From contig NZ_JAFLQZ010000009.1 in NCBI RefSeq assembly GCF_017313265.1, positions 146,406-210,405 on the forward strand: a stretch of 64,000 nt of DNA, written 5' to 3'. The notes below the pieces were generated by a model that had not been told where the DNA came from, did no database searches, and saw only the letters and a program-made list of their open reading frames with translations. Numbering within the stretch: the stretch's first letter is position 1; every line of letters begins with the position of its first letter. Made by a program: the position numbers and the translations under genes. Shown here piece by piece: positions 43,258 to 51,970 of this stretch. The stretch is from Hymenobacter telluris (GTDB taxonomy: Bacteria; Bacteroidota; Bacteroidia; Cytophagales; Hymenobacteraceae).

Positions 43258-46200
43258 TTAAAAATTCAGGTTGGCGCCCAGCGTCACGGTGCGGGGCAGC
43301 GGGTAGAAATTGGTGTCGATGCCGGTGGCGCGCTCCGGGTCGAGGCCGGAGTAGCGGGTGAGCAGCAGCAGGTTCTGGCCGGCCAGCGTCACGTTCAGGT
43401 TGGTGCCTTCCCGGAGCAAGTTGCCGAAGCTGTAGCCCAGCGTCACGTTCTGGAGGCGCACAAACGAGCCGTCTTCCAGGTACGTGTCACTGAACGGCTG
43501 CCCGGTTTTGAAGCCGGTGGTGTAGATAGCGGGCACCACGTTGGCCGAGTAGTTCAGGCCGGTGTTCAGGCCGTAGTAGTTGCTCTGGCCGCCGGCCACG
43601 CCGTTGTACACGTAGCCCCCAATGTTGGAGCGCAGCGTAAAGGCCAGGCTGGCTTTGCCGTAGCTCAGGTTGGAGCTGAACCCCAGGATGGCCTTGGGCG
43701 CCGGCGACTTGCCGTACACCTTGTCCCGCTCGTTGATAACGCCGTCGTTGTTTTGGTCCACGTACTGCGCCACGGTGGGGCTGGCCGTAGCGCCTTCCAG
43801 CGGCTTGCCGTTCTCGTACTTCTGCTCGTACAAGAAGAAGGTATTGGGCGCGTGCCCTACCGCATTCACCTGCACAAACTGGAAGTTGCCGATGCCGCCC
43901 GTCGGCGTGCCCAGATATGTGGGGTCCGTCACCTGCGAGAGTTTGGTGATTTCGCCGCGGTTGCGGGTGGCGTTGAAGTTCACCGACCAGTTAAGCTTCT
44001 CGCCCTGAAGTACGTTGTAGTTCAAGGCCAGCTCCACGCCGCGGTTTTCCAGGCTACCAATGTTGGTGAGCAGCGTGTTGGAGAGGTTGGTGCCGGCGGG
44101 TATCGGAATGACGGCCAGCAAATCAGAGGTTTTGCGCAAGTACACGTCCAACGAGCCAGTTAGTCGGTTCTCGAAGAAGCCAAAGTCCAGGCCCGCGTCG
44201 TAGGTGGTGGTTTGCTCCCATTGCAGGTTCCGGTCGTAGGCGGCGGGCCGCAAGGTGTACACGGTGTCCTGCCCGAAAATCTGCCGTACCGAAGGCGCCC
44301 CGATGCTGTATTTGGCCAGGTACGGGTAGTCGCCGGCCACGTTGGTGATGTCCTGCTGCCCGGTAATGCCGTAGCTCACCCGCAGCTTCAAATCCGATAC
44401 GGTTTTCGATTCCGCCAGGAACGCCTCCTGGTTCACCCGCCACGCCACCGAGGCGGCCGGGAAGTAGCCCCAGCGGTTTTCCGGGCTGAAGTGCGAGGAT
44501 GCATCGGCCCGCAGCGTGCCCGTAAACAGGTACCGGTCCTTGAAATTGTAGTTCACCCGCCCGTAGTAGGAAATCAGCGTGTACTGCGTTTTGAAGGGGT
44601 TTTGGGCCGGGTCGAGCGGCGACACCCGGTCGCCGTTGGCCTTGTAGCCGAAGCGGAACGGCGAGTAGGTGTAGAAGTCCTGGTACGAGTAGCCGGCCAG
44701 GGCCTCCACCCGGTGGTCGCCGAGGACTTTGCTGTAGTTGAGGTAGGTTTCCAGCAGCTTGTTGTCCTTGGCCTGCCGGTACGAGTTGTTCTGGCCCTGC
44801 GTGGAGAAGGCCACCGACGACGCGGCCGGAATAAAGACGGTGCCGCCGCTGCGCGCCACATCGTAGCCCACGTTCAGGTTGGCGTGCAAATCGGGCAGGA
44901 AGTGCAGCTTGTAGTCGAGCTGCACGTTGCCGATGCTGCGCAGCACGGTGCTCCGGTCGCGCTTGTCGTTGAGCAACGCCACTGGGTTGCGGCCGGTCAG
45001 CGGGTTCGGAATGGCGCCGTCGCGCCACTCGAAGTAACCGTTGAAACCGTCGGGGCCGGTGCTGTAAATGGGTTGCGTGGGGTTGAAGCGAATTGCGCCG
45101 CCAATGGCGCCCTGGTCGGCAAAGCGGTAGTCGGCCCAGGTGCCTTTCACGTTCACGTCAATGCGCAGATGGTTGTCGAACAGCCTAGGCGAAAGGCCGA
45201 TGGAGGCCGAGTTACGCTTCAGGTTGCCGGTTTTGAGGGTGCCATCCTGGTTGAGGTAGCCCACCGACACCCGGTACGGCACGTGCTTGGCGCTGCCGGT
45301 CAGGCTGATGTTGTTGTCGGTGGTCCAGGCCGTTTGGTAAATGGCATCCTGCCAGTCAGTATTGGCCGTGCCCAGGTACGCGGTATTGGCAGGCGAAATA
45401 GTGCCCGCTGCCACCGCTTGGTTGAGCAGGTTGCGGTAGGCGTCGCCGCTCAGCACGTCCACTTTGCCGTAGTTTGTCGCCCGCGACACCTGGGAGCTGA
45501 TGTTCACGCGCATCTTCTCGCCGTCCACGCCCTTTTTGGTGGTGATGAGAATGACGCCGTTGGCCGCCCGCGAGCCGTAGATAGCCGTGGCCGAGGCGTC
45601 TTTCAGCACCGTAAACGTCTCAATATCCGCCGGATTCACCAACGACAACGGATTGCCGGCCCCGCTAATGCCCTGGTTGTCAACCGGCACGCCGTCAATT
45701 ACAATGAGCGGGTCGTTGCTGGCGTTCAGCGAGGAGCCGCCCCGGATGCGGATTACGCTGGCCTCGCCGGGCGCCCCGCCGCTGGTGGTTATCTGCACCC
45801 CGGCCACCTTGCCCTGCACCAATTGCTCGGGCGAAGTCACCTGGCCTTTCACAAAGTCTTTGGTAGTCACGGTGGTTACGGCGCCGGTCAGGTCCTGGCG
45901 GCGGGTGGTGCCGTAGCCTACCACCACGGCTTCGTTGAGCAGGGTGGTGTTATCGTTGAGGGTGGTAACGGCCACCGGCGTGGTTTGCCCGTCCTGCGCC
46001 GTTACCGGCACGCGGCTCGATACCAGCCCCACCGACGAAAACACCAGCACGTGCGGCCCCGCCGGCACGTTGGCAATGGCGTAGGCGCCGGTGGCATCGG
46101 TGGAAGCGCCGAGCGTGGTGCCTTCCACAATAACCGTAACGCCCGGAATACCCTCGCCTTTGGCATCCACTACCCGCCCGGTGAGGATGCCGCCCACCAG

Positions 46201-46389
46201 CGCCTCGGCGCGGCCAGCACGTAGGTTAGGGCGGCCTAAGGTATTGGTGTTGGCAGCAACCAAACGCAGGTGTAAACCACTGCTTGGTGCGGCCAAAGCG
46301 GTGCTCATGGCCAGGCCGCCCAGCACCGAGGTTAGCACAGATTTTCGGAGAAGATGAGGCGCGAGAAGGGGAGGTAACATGTGCAGCAT
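43258..46389 (-). CDS. susC: SusC-family TonB-dependent maltooligosaccharide transporter of the starch locus
   Basis: 1043 residues; ATG at 46389, with an alternative ATG at 46380. The signal region contains KSVLTSVLGGLAMSTALAAP. The CarboxypepD-regulatory-like domain (about 68-140) starts LTGRVVDAKGEGIPGVTVIV. LNEAVVVGYGTTRRQDLTG near residue 151 is the TonB-box motif. The plug has LVQGKVAGVQITTSGGAPGE, PLIVIDGVPV and FTVLKDASATAIYGSRAANG, and the barrel ends TVTLGANLNF. It imports maltooligosaccharides with SusD. A SusR-like regulator is encoded 497 bases upstream on the same strand. Confidence 0.94.
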   Translation of the reverse strand: MLHMLPPLLAPHLLRKSVLTSVLGGLAMSTALAAPSSGLHLRLVAANTNTLGRPNLRAGRAEALVGGILTGRVVDAKGEGIPGVTVIVEGTTLGASTDATGAYAIANVPAGPHVLVFSSVGLVSSRVPVTAQDGQTTPVAVTTLNDNTTLLNEAVVVGYGTTRRQDLTGAVTTVTTKDFVKGQVTSPEQLVQGKVAGVQITTSGGAPGEASVIRIRGGSSLNASNDPLIVIDGVPVDNQGISGAGNPLSLVNPADIETFTVLKDASATAIYGSRAANGVILITTKKGVDGEKMRVNISSQVSRATNYGKVDVLSGDAYRNLLNQAVAAGTISPANTAYLGTANTDWQDAIYQTAWTTDNNISLTGSAKHVPYRVSVGYLNQDGTLKTGNLKRNSASIGLSPRLFDNHLRIDVNVKGTWADYRFADQGAIGGAIRFNPTQPIYSTGPDGFNGYFEWRDGAIPNPLTGRNPVALLNDKRDRSTVLRSIGNVQLDYKLHFLPDLHANLNVGYDVARSGGTVFIPAASSVAFSTQGQNNSYRQAKDNKLLETYLNYSKVLGDHRVEALAGYSYQDFYTYSPFRFGYKANGDRVSPLDPAQNPFKTQYTLISYYGRVNYNFKDRYLFTGTLRADASSHFSPENRWGYFPAASVAWRVNQEAFLAESKTVSDLKLRVSYGITGQQDITNVAGDYPYLAKYSIGAPSVRQIFGQDTVYTLRPAAYDRNLQWEQTTTYDAGLDFGFFENRLTGSLDVYLRKTSDLLAVIPIPAGTNLSNTLLTNIGSLENRGVELALNYNVLQGEKLNWSVNFNATRNRGEITKLSQVTDPTYLGTPTGGIGNFQFVQVNAVGHAPNTFFLYEQKYENGKPLEGATASPTVAQYVDQNNDGVINERDKVYGKSPAPKAILGFSSNLSYGKASLAFTLRSNIGGYVYNGVAGGQSNYYGLNTGLNYSANVVPAIYTTGFKTGQPFSDTYLEDGSFVRLQNVTLGYSFGNLLREGTNLNVTLAGQNLLLLTRYSGLDPERATGIDTNFYPLPRTVTLGANLNF

Positions 46390-46885
46390 GAGGGAATTTT
46401 AGGTGAGTGACAGTGCATCCAGTAAGCCATTGACCCAACCCCCGATTGCCAAGTATCCTGGCCCTGACAATCGTTTGCAACGGGGTTGATGAACAAAACT
46501 AGAGGCACTGTTACCCACCCAGAATTTATCAAACCGCAGTATGAAAAATATAAACCCTATCAGATAATATATGATTGATTTGCAAATAGTTAACTTGTTT
46601 TATAGGGCCTGAAATATGAACCCTGTATAGCCTTGTCTTAACGCATAGCAGCGCAAGGAGAGCTGTTGCCCCTTCGTGTTGCTCTCAAAATTCGGTGGCC
46701 CGCGGCCCACACCGAGCGACCTGCCAGAAGAGGGAAAACCAACCCCGCGCCCAACCGCCACACCGCCGGCTCCGGCAGTGCCTGTGACGCAGAGCTACCC
46801 CCGCGTTTCCCCGAATTAAGCGGACCCTTACTTCCCGCCGCAGGCGCACCAAACCCCGCCCAAACCACCTACGCTACACCTTTAT
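46390..46885 (-). promoter_or_regulatory. Promoter region of the starch operon
   Basis: A 496-base gap between the susR-like stop and the susC start. Reading toward susC, TAGTTTTG (plus-strand 46501-46494) fits the TAnnTTTG -7 element and lies about 105 bases before the ATG. Farther upstream, an AT-rich zone (46540-46635) carries AACCCTAT (46553-46560), ATAGGG (46602-46607) and AACCCTGTATAG (46619-46630). This direct plus inverted pattern could be the SusR-type activator site. The GC-rich stretch 46640-46880 shows no convincing gene. Confidence 0.4.
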
Positions 46886-48592
46886 TCACACCGCCTGAAT
46901 AGCCTGGATGCGGGCCTCGAATTCGTCGTTGGGTAGGAAAGACCGGTTCTTCACCCGGGTCTTATAGGTGTAAATCGTGTTGATGGAGTAGCCCAGCATC
47001 CGGCTGATTTGCTCGCTGTCGTCGATGCCCAGCCGGATCAGGGCGAAGATGCGCAGCTCGGTAGTCAGCAGGGAGTCTTCGGCTAGCTTGATGCGCTCCT
47101 CCTCCCGAAACAAGGCGTTGAACTGCGCAATAAAGTTGGGGAACAGCCGCAGAAAAACCGAGTCGAAGCCTTTCAGCAATTCGTTGCGCTCGTTCTTGAT
47201 GTTTACGCTGTCAATCAGCTTCTGCACGCTGGCGTATTGCTTGCTGCTGAGCAGGTTATCGAGCCGCTTTTTCAGGGCTTCTATCTTATCAATGTACTGC
47301 GAGTTGTTGTGGAAATAAAACCCGATGTACTCTTCCTTGATCTTGTTGGCTTCGTTGAGGTCGTCGTTCAACTGCCGGAGCACGTCGTTGCGCGCTTGCA
47401 GCTCCTGGTTGGCTGCAAAAATCAGCCGGTCGGCTTTGCGCACTTTCTGAAGCTGCTTGACGCTGATACCCGCGAAGGTAATGACTACGCCCGCCAGTAA
47501 AGTCATAATTATAGCGTACGTTTTCAGGGACTTACGCTGATTTTCGATGATATTGATTTTCTGGCCTTCAATGACCGAAGAAACGTGGCTGATTTCAATC
47601 TGCCGCTGCCGGGCCTTGTAAAAAGTGGCTTCCTCCCGTGCTTCCTTGATGAAGGTGTAGGCGTTCTTTAGGTCGCCTTGGCGGTAGCAGTAGTCGGAGA
47701 GCTTGAAGATGGCCGTGGTTTCCTTGGTGGCGGTTTTCACGTCGGCAATGGCCGATACCAGCAGCAGCTCGAAGGCCTTTTCGGGCTGGCCGGCCAGCTC
47801 GTATAAGTAGGCGGTGGTGCTGGCACTCACGGCCAACTGGTGCAGCGTGAGGTGCGGCAAACGCTGCACTTGCTGATACAGCGCCGCCCCAGCGGCCAGG
47901 TTTCCCGTTTTCTGCGCCCGAAAGCCTTGCACCGATAGGTAGTCGTAGGAGCCGGGCTGGCAGAACAGCAAGGTGGTATCGGCGTAGGCCAGCGCCTTGG
48001 CGTAGTACGCCGGCCGGTAGGTTTGGTCCTGGTTGAAGTCGCCCAGGTCACTGTAGGCGCGGGCTTGCAGAAAGTAGAAGCTCTGCTTATCCTCCTTGCT
48101 TAGCTGGCGCGGGTCGATGCCGTCGAGCGTCTCGAAGGTTTCCTTGAACAAGCCCGAAGACAGCAGCACAAACGCCAGCTTGAGCTTCGCCACTTCTATC
48201 TTCTCGGGCTGCTTCAGTTGTTCGGCCAGGCGCAGCATCTTCTGGCAATACACAAAAGCCGAATCGTACTTGAATGCCTTGTACTCCTCGTAAATGCGCA
48301 GCCCTACCGCAAATTTGGCATCGTCGTTCACTGGGCGCGAGGCAAACTCGGCGGTGAGGAGGCGGATACGGTTCCAGCGTTGTTCGTCGTAGGTCTTCTT
48401 TTGTGCCAGCACCTGGTTGAGTTCCGTCAGTAGGCTGTCGGCTGGGTTTGGGCCGGCCGCAGCGGGCGGCAAAGCGCCCAGCAGCAACCCCCAAAAACTC
48501 AAGAAGAATACGAAGAACCTCACCAAGTGAAACAAATGAGAATGAACCAGACTAGGTATCAAAAGTAGCAAATAGCTAGGTGCTCCACCCAT
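46886..48592 (-). CDS. susR: SusR-like transmembrane regulator of the starch locus (DUF6377 type)
   Basis: About 568 residues from the ATG at 48592. A GTG 14 codons upstream or one about 24 codons downstream is also possible. A hydrophobic N-terminus (signal or first membrane segment) is followed by TPR-like periplasmic helices (about 35-320), a transmembrane helix (YAIIMTLLAGVVITFAGISV, near 355) and a coiled coil (LNDDLNEANKIKEEYIGFYF, near 405). The cytoplasmic C-terminus carries a LuxR-like helix-turn-helix (TELRIFALIRLGIDDSEQIS then MLGYSINTIYTYKTRVKNRS). This is the architecture of SusR, which senses maltose or longer in the periplasm and activates susC. Its location upstream of SusC, SusD, GH97 and GH13 genes matches the classic arrangement. 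Confidence 0.87.
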   Translation of the reverse strand: MGGAPSYLLLLIPSLVHSHLFHLVRFFVFFLSFWGLLLGALPPAAAGPNPADSLLTELNQVLAQKKTYDEQRWNRIRLLTAEFASRPVNDDAKFAVGLRIYEEYKAFKYDSAFVYCQKMLRLAEQLKQPEKIEVAKLKLAFVLLSSGLFKETFETLDGIDPRQLSKEDKQSFYFLQARAYSDLGDFNQDQTYRPAYYAKALAYADTTLLFCQPGSYDYLSVQGFRAQKTGNLAAGAALYQQVQRLPHLTLHQLAVSASTTAYLYELAGQPEKAFELLLVSAIADVKTATKETTAIFKLSDYCYRQGDLKNAYTFIKEAREEATFYKARQRQIEISHVSSVIEGQKINIIENQRKSLKTYAIIMTLLAGVVITFAGISVKQLQKVRKADRLIFAANQELQARNDVLRQLNDDLNEANKIKEEYIGFYFHNNSQYIDKIEALKKRLDNLLSSKQYASVQKLIDSVNIKNERNELLKGFDSVFLRLFPNFIAQFNALFREEERIKLAEDSLLTTELRIFALIRLGIDDSEQISRMLGYSINTIYTYKTRVKNRSFLPNDEFEARIQAIQAV

Positions 48593-48779
48593 TCGATAAC
48601 CGGCACTACTGAACGAACAACGCCACCCCACCAACTCGCTGATTCAGCGCGTCGGACTGGCCCTTGCAACCAGCAATGCCCATGCGGCAGCCGCTCGTTT
48701 AAGGCAGGGGCGGTGCTGTATCCGTGATTTGTCCACCTAAACCCGTTATTAAGCGGAGGAAGGGCGGATACGAAGGCCA

Positions 48780-48824
48780 TACTTTTGTGCTGTTCCGGCC
48801 CGGCAGCACGTAGTGCCGGGCCGG
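48780..48824 (+). promoter_or_regulatory. Candidate promoter element and 5'-leader hairpin of the AraC-type gene
   Basis: TACTTTTG at 48780-48787 fits the -7 consensus TAnnTTTG; no clear -33 TTG was found. Transcription would begin about where CCGGCCCGGCA (48795-48805) starts. That arm pairs perfectly with TGCCGGGCCGG (48814-48824), so the transcript would open with an 11-bp GC stem 34 bases ahead of the ATG. Confidence 0.4.
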
Positions 48825-48858
48825 GCGCCCACCTATTGGTCTTGTGCTTTAACACCTT

Positions 48859-49734
48859 ATGTCCGAGAAAAGCATTCCGTTACACTCGTTGCATGTAGGC
48901 GTGGCGGGCGTGGCCGTATTCCCGATTGCGCAGGCCGACCTGACCCCGGACATCCGCCGCGAAATTGTTGTGCCCCATCGGCATGACCACTACAGCTGTT
49001 TTTTCACGCGGCAAGGCACCCTGCACATCACCATCGACTTCCAGCCCGTGCAGCTAACGGCCGGCTCCTTGCTCGTGTCGTGGCCCGGCCAAATCCACCA
49101 GGTAGCCCCGCCGTACCACTTTCAGGGCTGGATATTGGTGGCCGATGCCAAGCTCATCAGCCCGCAAGCCCGGAGCTTCCTGGAGCAGGCCTTCACCAGC
49201 CCCGCGCTGCTTCAGTTCACGCCCGCCGAAAACGACTGGTTCCAGCACCTCTTTCTGGCGCTGCACGCGGCCACCACTTCTCAGTCGTCTTTGTTCCACA
49301 CCGAAGCCGGTCATGCCTTGCTCAACGCCTGCATGGCACAGGCCGTGAAGCTGTTAGACGCCCAACAGCAGCAGCAGCAACAGGCGCATTCCCGGCGCAG
49401 CTTGGCACTGACCAGGCAGTTTCGGCACTTGCTACAGCAGGACTTTCTTACCAGTAAGAAGCCGGCCGCTTACGCCGAAAAGCTGCACGTGACGGTCAGC
49501 CACCTCAACGACACGGTGAAGGCCATGACGGGCTTTTCGGTGAGTTACTTTATTCAGCAGGAAGTGCTGGCGGAAGCCCAGCGCCTGCTGTTCTACACCG
49601 ACCTGAACGTGCAGGAAATTGCCGACCAGCTTGGCTACGAAGACGTTAAATACTTCAGCCGCTTGTTTGCCAAAGGGGTAGGGGTGGCGCCTAGCCTCTT
49701 CCGCAAGCAAAGCCAAAGCACGCAACCAGGCTAG
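48859..49734 (+). CDS. AraC-family transcriptional regulator with cupin sensor domain
   Basis: 291 residues. The N-terminal half (about 25-110) is an AraC-type ligand pocket: VPHRHDHYSCFFTRQGTLHI and LLVSWPGQIHQV. A glutamine run (seven Q near residue 170) links it to the HTH_18 domain (about 185-285): KPAAYAEKLHVTVSHLNDTV, TGFSVSYFIQQEVLAEAQRL, NVQEIADQLGYEDVKYFSRLF. It lies 3 bases upstream of a 71-residue gene and 252 upstream of an FAD monooxygenase gene, and probably controls that operon. It is divergent from the susR-like gene. The ligand is unknown. Confidence 0.88.
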   Translation: MSEKSIPLHSLHVGVAGVAVFPIAQADLTPDIRREIVVPHRHDHYSCFFTRQGTLHITIDFQPVQLTAGSLLVSWPGQIHQVAPPYHFQGWILVADAKLISPQARSFLEQAFTSPALLQFTPAENDWFQHLFLALHAATTSQSSLFHTEAGHALLNACMAQAVKLLDAQQQQQQQAHSRRSLALTRQFRHLLQQDFLTSKKPAAYAEKLHVTVSHLNDTVKAMTGFSVSYFIQQEVLAEAQRLLFYTDLNVQEIADQLGYEDVKYFSRLFAKGVGVAPSLFRKQSQSTQPG

Positions 49735-49737
49735 CCA

Positions 49738-49953
49738 ATGGAAGCAGTAGAGGTGTTTAAAACCACAGTAAACACGCCGGCCCAGGCGCAAGTGCTCGAA
49801 GCCCAACTTCAGCGCCTGCTTCCTGCGTGCCGCATCACGTTCGACCTGGAAGACTGCGACAATATCCTGCGTGTTGCGGGCTCCGGCATCTGCTCCAGCC
49901 AAGTAGCTGCGTGCGTGATAGGAGCCGGCTACAACTGCGTGCGGCTCGAATAA
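49738..49953 (+). CDS. Small ferredoxin-like-fold protein (71 aa), function unknown
   Basis: The start is 3 bases after the AraC stop, in a different frame, which supports translation coupling. The pattern VEVFKTTVNTPAQAQVLEAQ, CRITFDLEDCDNILRVAG and SSQVAACVIGAGYNCVRLE suggests a beta-alpha-beta-beta-alpha-beta heavy-metal-associated (HMA) fold. The metal-binding CxxC is missing; four scattered cysteines are present instead. Similar short proteins are frequent in Bacteroidota. It sits between a regulator and a monooxygenase gene and may have no link to either chemistry. Confidence 0.7.
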   Translation: MEAVEVFKTTVNTPAQAQVLEAQLQRLLPACRITFDLEDCDNILRVAGSGICSSQVAACVIGAGYNCVRLE

Positions 49954-49986
49954 AACATTGTTTTTCAATTTTTTAATTTTCCAGTG

Positions 49987-51180
49987 ATGGCGCAAAATGC
50001 TCTGATTACCGGGGCCAGTATTGCCGGCCCCGCCCTTGCCTGGTGGCTGCACCGCGCGGGCCTACACGTAACCGTAGTGGAGCGGGCACCCGAGTTTCGC
50101 GACGGCGGGCAGAATATTGATGTGCGCGGGGCCGGCCGTACGGTTCTGGAGCGGATGGGGCTGTTTCAGGCCGTGAAGGACCTTGGCACGGGAGAGCAGG
50201 GCTTAGCTTTCGTGGATGAAAACGACGCCGTAGTGGCCGAGTTCGACGAAGCCGACCTGGGCAGCAATGGGCCAACCGTCGAGCTGGAAATCCTGCGCGG
50301 CGACCTGGCCCAATTGCTTTACGAGCACACCCGCCACCACGCCGATTACCGCTTCGGCGACCATATCACGGCCCTGGAGGAAACTGAAGAGGGTGTAACC
50401 GTTACGTTTGCGCACGGTGGCCCGCAGCGTTTCGACTTGGTAGTAGTGGCGGAAGGGGCCAATTCCACAACGCGTGAACTGCTATTCGGCCCCGAGGTAA
50501 TCCGCAAGCCCTACGATTTGTACGTGGCCTATTTCACTATTCCGCGCGCGGCGCACGACCACAAAATAGCCCGCTGGTACAACGCGCCCGGCGGCCGGGG
50601 CGTTTGCCTGCGCCCCGATAACAAGGGCACCACCCGCGCCTTGCTTAGCTTGCAACAGGAACCGGCCGGCTACGAGCACCTGCCGCCCACCGAGCAGAAA
50701 CAGCTGCTACAGCAGTTGTTTGCCGATGCAGGCTGGGAAACGCCCCGGGTGCTGGAAGGCCTAACCCACGCCCCCGACTTTTATTTTGAAAGCGTAAGCC
50801 AGGTGAAGCTCGGGCACTGGACGAAGGGGCGGGTGGTACTAACCGGCGACGCGGCGTGGTGCGCCGGCCCGTTTGGGGTGGGCACTACCGAGGCCCTGGT
50901 TGGCAGCTACGTACTGGCCGGCGAGCTGCAACGGCACACCAAGGACTACCGCGCCGCCTTCGCCGCCTACGAACACCTCATGCGCCCTTACGTGGAGGAG
51001 GGCCAGGACGTGCCTAAGGTGGGTCCGCGCCTTTCGAGCCCGCAGAGCCGGCTGGGCATTGCGTTGCAGCGCGCCGCGCTACGCATAGCCGCCGCGCCAG
51101 GCATCCGGCAAGTGGTATCCAAGCTGGCCGCCCCACCCACCGATGCCATTGAGCTGCCTGATTACAAGCAAGCTGACTAG
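49987..51180 (+). CDS. FAD-dependent aromatic-type monooxygenase (class A flavoprotein)
   Basis: 397 residues from the ATG at 49987; the GTG one codon before is less likely. The Rossmann motif is GASIAGPALAWWLHRAG (GxSxxG instead of GxGxxG), followed by VVERAPEFRDGGQNIDVRG. DLVVVAEGANSTTRELLFG matches the DG-motif region, and VVLTGDAAWCAGPFGVGTTE is the second FAD-binding GD motif. This is the PHBH/TetX-like fold that hydroxylates an aromatic or polyketide-like substrate using NAD(P)H and oxygen; the substrate is unknown. It follows the AraC and 71-aa genes in one probable operon and is ended by a good terminator 140 bases on. Confidence 0.88.
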   Translation: MAQNALITGASIAGPALAWWLHRAGLHVTVVERAPEFRDGGQNIDVRGAGRTVLERMGLFQAVKDLGTGEQGLAFVDENDAVVAEFDEADLGSNGPTVELEILRGDLAQLLYEHTRHHADYRFGDHITALEETEEGVTVTFAHGGPQRFDLVVVAEGANSTTRELLFGPEVIRKPYDLYVAYFTIPRAAHDHKIARWYNAPGGRGVCLRPDNKGTTRALLSLQQEPAGYEHLPPTEQKQLLQQLFADAGWETPRVLEGLTHAPDFYFESVSQVKLGHWTKGRVVLTGDAAWCAGPFGVGTTEALVGSYVLAGELQRHTKDYRAAFAAYEHLMRPYVEEGQDVPKVGPRLSSPQSRLGIALQRAALRIAAAPGIRQVVSKLAAPPTDAIELPDYKQAD

Positions 51181-51320
51181 CGTGTTTCCGCCGCAATACT
51201 TTCCGGCGCCAGCAACCTGCCTGTGGTGGGCAGCCAGCGCAGAGGGGAGGGGCCGGGTAAGTGGCACTGATGCCGCACCCCACAGGTAAAATCAACCATT
51301 CGACTACTGCCACAGCTTAG

Positions 51321-51358
51321 CAAGCCGCCCCGATGTATAGGGGCGGCTTGTTGCGTTT
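51321..51358 (+). terminator. Rho-independent terminator after the monooxygenase gene
   Basis: CAAGCCGCCCC at 51321-51331 pairs exactly with GGGGCGGCTTG at 51340-51350, followed by TTGCGTTT. The remaining gene-free bases 51181-51623 show no other feature I can support. Confidence 0.75.
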
Positions 51359-51623
51359 CCTGGGTGGTGCTAGCAGTTGTCGGGTAGTCAGGTACCGTGC
51401 TCCTTTTTAGGTATGACAGGTTTTGCCGTGCTCCGCGCCCGGGCCAGAATTTATATGCTGCCTGGGCCACCGGCCAAACCTGATTATTTCGGTGGGAGTG
51501 CCAAGTAGTTTTGTTGAGTCCTGCAACAAAGCCCCTTCTACACCATGGAAAAGCCCTGCTACCCCTGCCGCTGCGTGGTTCCACTTACCTACGCCGGAAC
51601 CGCCAGTAACTGACCCCCACGCC

Positions 51624-51878
51624 ATGTCCGACCTGCAACTCGTGCCCGGTAATAGCCTGCTCACGGCTACCCCGGAAGAAGGCCGCCAGCTAGCCGTTAA
51701 GCTCGCCCGCCTCATCATCAAGCTCACTCAGCCCGACGACGAAAAGCGCCGCCAGCAGCGCGCGATCTACGCCGACGACCCGAGGATGCTCATCAGCATC
51801 GGCCAGACGGTGGCCGCCGAATTTGCCACCATTGCCGCCGCCAACCACTATTGGCGCGACCAGCCAGTGGCTAGTTAA
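51624..51878 (+). CDS. Small soluble protein of unknown function (84 aa)
   Basis: I do not recognise the family. ATG at 51624 is chosen because the open frame upstream is low-complexity and unlike protein. The product is mostly helical (EEGRQLAVKLARLIIKLTQP, then ISIGQTVAAEFATIAAANHYW), without a signal peptide or membrane segment. It is the first of four small same-strand genes (then protoglobin, DUF2024 and a Rof-like protein) separated by 92, 26 and 26 bases, so a shared role is possible. Confidence 0.6.
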   Translation: MSDLQLVPGNSLLTATPEEGRQLAVKLARLIIKLTQPDDEKRRQQRAIYADDPRMLISIGQTVAAEFATIAAANHYWRDQPVAS

Positions 51879-51970
51879 TTCCTTCTCTTTCAGGTGCTTT
51901 GCTGCCCACGCTTCGGATGGGCCAGGCACCGCTTTGCCCCTGCTTTTTCACCTTTTTCATTTCAACCTGT

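Noticed and set aside
44212..46224. 670-codon plus-strand frame opposite the starch SusC
   Set aside because: Same shadow pattern; the minus strand encodes plug and barrel motifs.
46638..46902. Small frames on both strands between the starch susC and susR genes
   Set aside because: Pro/Ala/Arg-rich and overlapping each other; the stretch looks non-coding.
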